Source of the DNA: Sinorhizobium garamanticum
Lineage (GTDB): Bacteria; Pseudomonadota; Alphaproteobacteria; Rhizobiales; Rhizobiaceae
NCBI RefSeq assembly: GCF_029892065.1
Contig: NZ_CP120373.1
Span: 2,046,001-2,110,000 of the forward strand
Length of the DNA stretch: 64,000 nucleotides
Direction: 5' to 3'
Shown here: positions 62,360 to 64,000 of the stretch, piece after piece
How the letters are laid out: every line of letters starts with the position of its first letter
Position numbering within the stretch: position 1 is the stretch's first letter
Position numbers and translations under genes: made by a program
The notes under the pieces: generated by a model
What the model was told of the DNA's origin: nothing
The model's input: only the letters and a program-made list of their open reading frames with translations
Database searches by the model: none

Positions 62360-64000
62360 TTACTTGCTCGCGACCTCGTTGCCCTCGTCCTTGCCGAGGA
62401 GTTCATCGATCCGTTCGCGTTCCTTTTCGAACTTCGCCAGCGCTTCTCCTTTAAGCGATTTGCCGCCGGGCAGGCGGATGCGCAGGGGATCCACCTTGTT
62501 GCCGTTGACGATCAGCTCGTAGTGCAGATGCGGACCGGTCGAAAGCCCGGTCGTGCCGACCCAGCCGATCACCTGGCCCTGGACGACCTTGGCGCCCGGC
62601 TTGACGTTCTTGGCGATCGCGCTCTGGTGGTTGTAGGACGAGACGTAGCCGTTGGCATGGCGGACCAGCGTCTGGTTGCCGTAGCCGCCGGAATCCCAGC
62701 CGGCTTTCTCGACCGTGCCGTTGCCGGCGGCGATGATCGGCGTGCCGCGCGGCGCGGACCAGTCAACACCCGTGTGCATGCGGGAAAACCCGAGGATCGG
62801 GTGGCGGCGCATGCCGAACCCGGAACGGAAATGGCCGTTCGGAACGGGATTGCGCAAAAGGAACTGGCGGATGCTCTTGCCGTCCTTGTCGAAGTAGTCG
62901 ATCGAATTGTCGTCCGGATCCTGGAAACGGTAGAACCGGGTCTCGGCGTCGCCGAACTTGGCGTTCACGTAGAGAAGTTCTGAGTCCTCCGTCGCGAGCC
63001 CGCTTTCGTCGGTGACCGAGAAGAAGGCCTCGAGCGAATCCGTGGGCTTCAACTGTGCCTGGAAATCGACATTGCTTGCCAACAGCTTGACGACCAGGGC
63101 CACCATGTCGGAATTCATGCCGTAGGAAAGAGCGGCTCGATAGATACCGTCGTAGACGCGCGGCAGATCGTGGCCGCTGGTAACGACCGGGGTGCCGTTG
63201 TCGTCGAAGGCGGTCGCGACCGCATCGAGTTTCGGCGGCTCGGCACCGGGGATGAAACGGCCCTGGTCGTCGACGGCCATGGTGAGCACGTGACGGTTGC
63301 GCGAGTAAATGGTGGCGCGCACGATGCGCGCTTCTTCGCCTTTCTGGATGATGCCGATGCGCAGGACGTCGCCGGCCGCCAGTTCCTTGGCGCCGAGGGC
63401 CTCTGCGATATAGCCTCCGGCATCCTCGGCCTGCGCCTTGGCATAGCCAGCATTCACCATCACGGTTGCGATCGGCGTCGGGCGGCGTACCGGGATGACG
63501 TCGTCAGCGTATTCGGTGCTCTGCTTGGTGATGTTCTCGTAGGCCGAAACGCTCATGTTCTCCTCGACGATCCGGGCAGAAAGCCCCTGGATCAGATCGA
63601 GATCGCCTGCATCCGACGCGAAGCGTTGCGGGTCGACGTAGAAGAGCGAAGCGACCTGCGTATTGCCCTCCGTCAGGACCGAGCCGTTGGTGCGGACGTT
63701 TTCCTCCACCTCGTCGAGCGACATGGATGGGCCGAAGGTCAAGCCTGATCCCTTCAGCGGAAAGTCGACGGTTTTCAGCGCCACTTCGGATTCGACATCC
63801 GAACCGTAGATGGTACCCGTCCTTGCTGCCGGAGCTTCGGCGTCCGCGTCGTCGGTCGCAAAGATCGCCAGCGGGTCGAATGCGGGATAGTTTTCGGACG
63901 TCTGATGATTGGCCGCGAGCGCCATCTTGACATGGACGAAGGGTTGCCGGCGGACGACCTCCTTCTCGCCGTCATGGATCATCGTCGAGACTTCCATCAC
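62360..64000 (-). CDS. M23 family metallopeptidase (partial, 5' end outside the window)
   Basis: At least 546 residues, reading VMEVSTMIHDGEKEVVRRQPFVHVKMALAANHQ at the window edge. The frame remains open there and rhizobial homologues carry an N-terminal TM segment, so the true start lies beyond 64000. A mid-protein region with LysM-like/adaptor text precedes the C-terminal peptidase, with zinc ligands in GFGMRRHPILGFSRMHTGVDWSA and GLSTGPHLHYELIVNG. It should be an envelope endopeptidase or a LytM activator of peptidoglycan cleavage, a fit with the FtsEX system. Confidence 0.88.
   Translation of the reverse strand: MMEVSTMIHDGEKEVVRRQPFVHVKMALAANHQTSENYPAFDPLAIFATDDADAEAPAARTGTIYGSDVESEVALKTVDFPLKGSGLTFGPSMSLDEVEENVRTNGSVLTEGNTQVASLFYVDPQRFASDAGDLDLIQGLSARIVEENMSVSAYENITKQSTEYADDVIPVRRPTPIATVMVNAGYAKAQAEDAGGYIAEALGAKELAAGDVLRIGIIQKGEEARIVRATIYSRNRHVLTMAVDDQGRFIPGAEPPKLDAVATAFDDNGTPVVTSGHDLPRVYDGIYRAALSYGMNSDMVALVVKLLASNVDFQAQLKPTDSLEAFFSVTDESGLATEDSELLYVNAKFGDAETRFYRFQDPDDNSIDYFDKDGKSIRQFLLRNPVPNGHFRSGFGMRRHPILGFSRMHTGVDWSAPRGTPIIAAGNGTVEKAGWDSGGYGNQTLVRHANGYVSSYNHQSAIAKNVKPGAKVVQGQVIGWVGTTGLSTGPHLHYELIVNGNKVDPLRIRLPGGKSLKGEALAKFEKERERIDELLGKDEGNEVASK

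Overview
The window reads as core chromosome of a fast-growing rhizobium, most likely Sinorhizobium (Ensifer) close to S. meliloti/S. medicae. Three things point there: high GC with alpha-proteobacterial codon use, gene neighbourhoods I recognise from that genus (hisC-tyrC, plsC, ftsEX, hpt, lysA-lptM-argH, hbdA-etfA-etfB, secA, argJ, lysC-ptsP-prfA-prmC, clpB), and about 17 copies or fragments of the Rhizobium-specific intergenic mosaic element (RIME). I see no prophage, plasmid, CRISPR array, integrase or recognisable defence island. Almost everything is housekeeping, and the unusual signals lie between the genes.

Layout. 1-4.6 kb: end of an esterase-like/phytase-family gene, a queuosine-precursor transporter with a preQ1-like leader, rpmB with promoter and terminator, a DUF3108 protein, a DMT exporter, a DUF985 cupin and gloB. 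4.8-7.6 kb: methyltransferase, hisC paralogue and tyrC (tyrosine/phenylalanine synthesis). 7.7-11.3 kb: DUF2125 protein, chaC, plsC, YdcF-like protein. 11.5-15.4 kb: ftsEX (with CtrA-like sites upstream), a membrane protein, hpt, a possible small ORF and a CpdR-type response regulator. 15.5-22.5 kb: a RIME split by a 270-bp inverted-repeat element, a large DUF4175 protein, lysA-lptM-argH, tlpA. 22.5-25.2 kb: hbdA and etfBA with a palindromic operator candidate. 25.5-32.1 kb: rhomboid protease, PduO-type adenosyltransferase, HIG1 protein, SDR, YihY protein, gluQ, a DNA glycosylase, an HNH endonuclease, dsbB. 32.3-36.8 kb: tRNA-Leu(CAA), an acyl-CoA synthetase, and a FemAB-like/flippase pair. 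37-43.6 kb: secA, a parvulin, argJ, a GNAT protein and mutT. 43.6-48.9 kb: a RIME-bounded pocket with an orphan Flp pilin, then a methyltransferase, comF, grxC, a nitrilase-family protein, DUF1178 and ubiG. 49-56.1 kb: RibD-like reductase, methyltransferase, ABC-F ATPase, lysC, ptsP. 56.3-64 kb: prfA, prmC, a DUF4167 protein, clpB, and an M23 peptidase cut by the window end.

How the genes work together. Amino-acid synthesis recurs (lysC and lysA at the entry and last step of lysine synthesis; argJ and argH for arginine; hisC/tyrC for aromatics). Envelope and export functions are frequent (secA, parvulin, dsbB, tlpA, plsC, lptM, flippase, M23 peptidase). Cell-cycle links appear in ftsEX, CpdR and CtrA-like motifs. 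The RIME copies sit in intergenic gaps, but two run into coding sequence and supply the same 13-residue C-terminal tail to two unrelated proteins (ChaC and a GNAT protein). Others lie beside ribosome-binding sites or in 5' leaders. The most distinctive object is the 270-bp inverted-repeat element inserted, with a TA duplication, inside a RIME at 15.5 kb.
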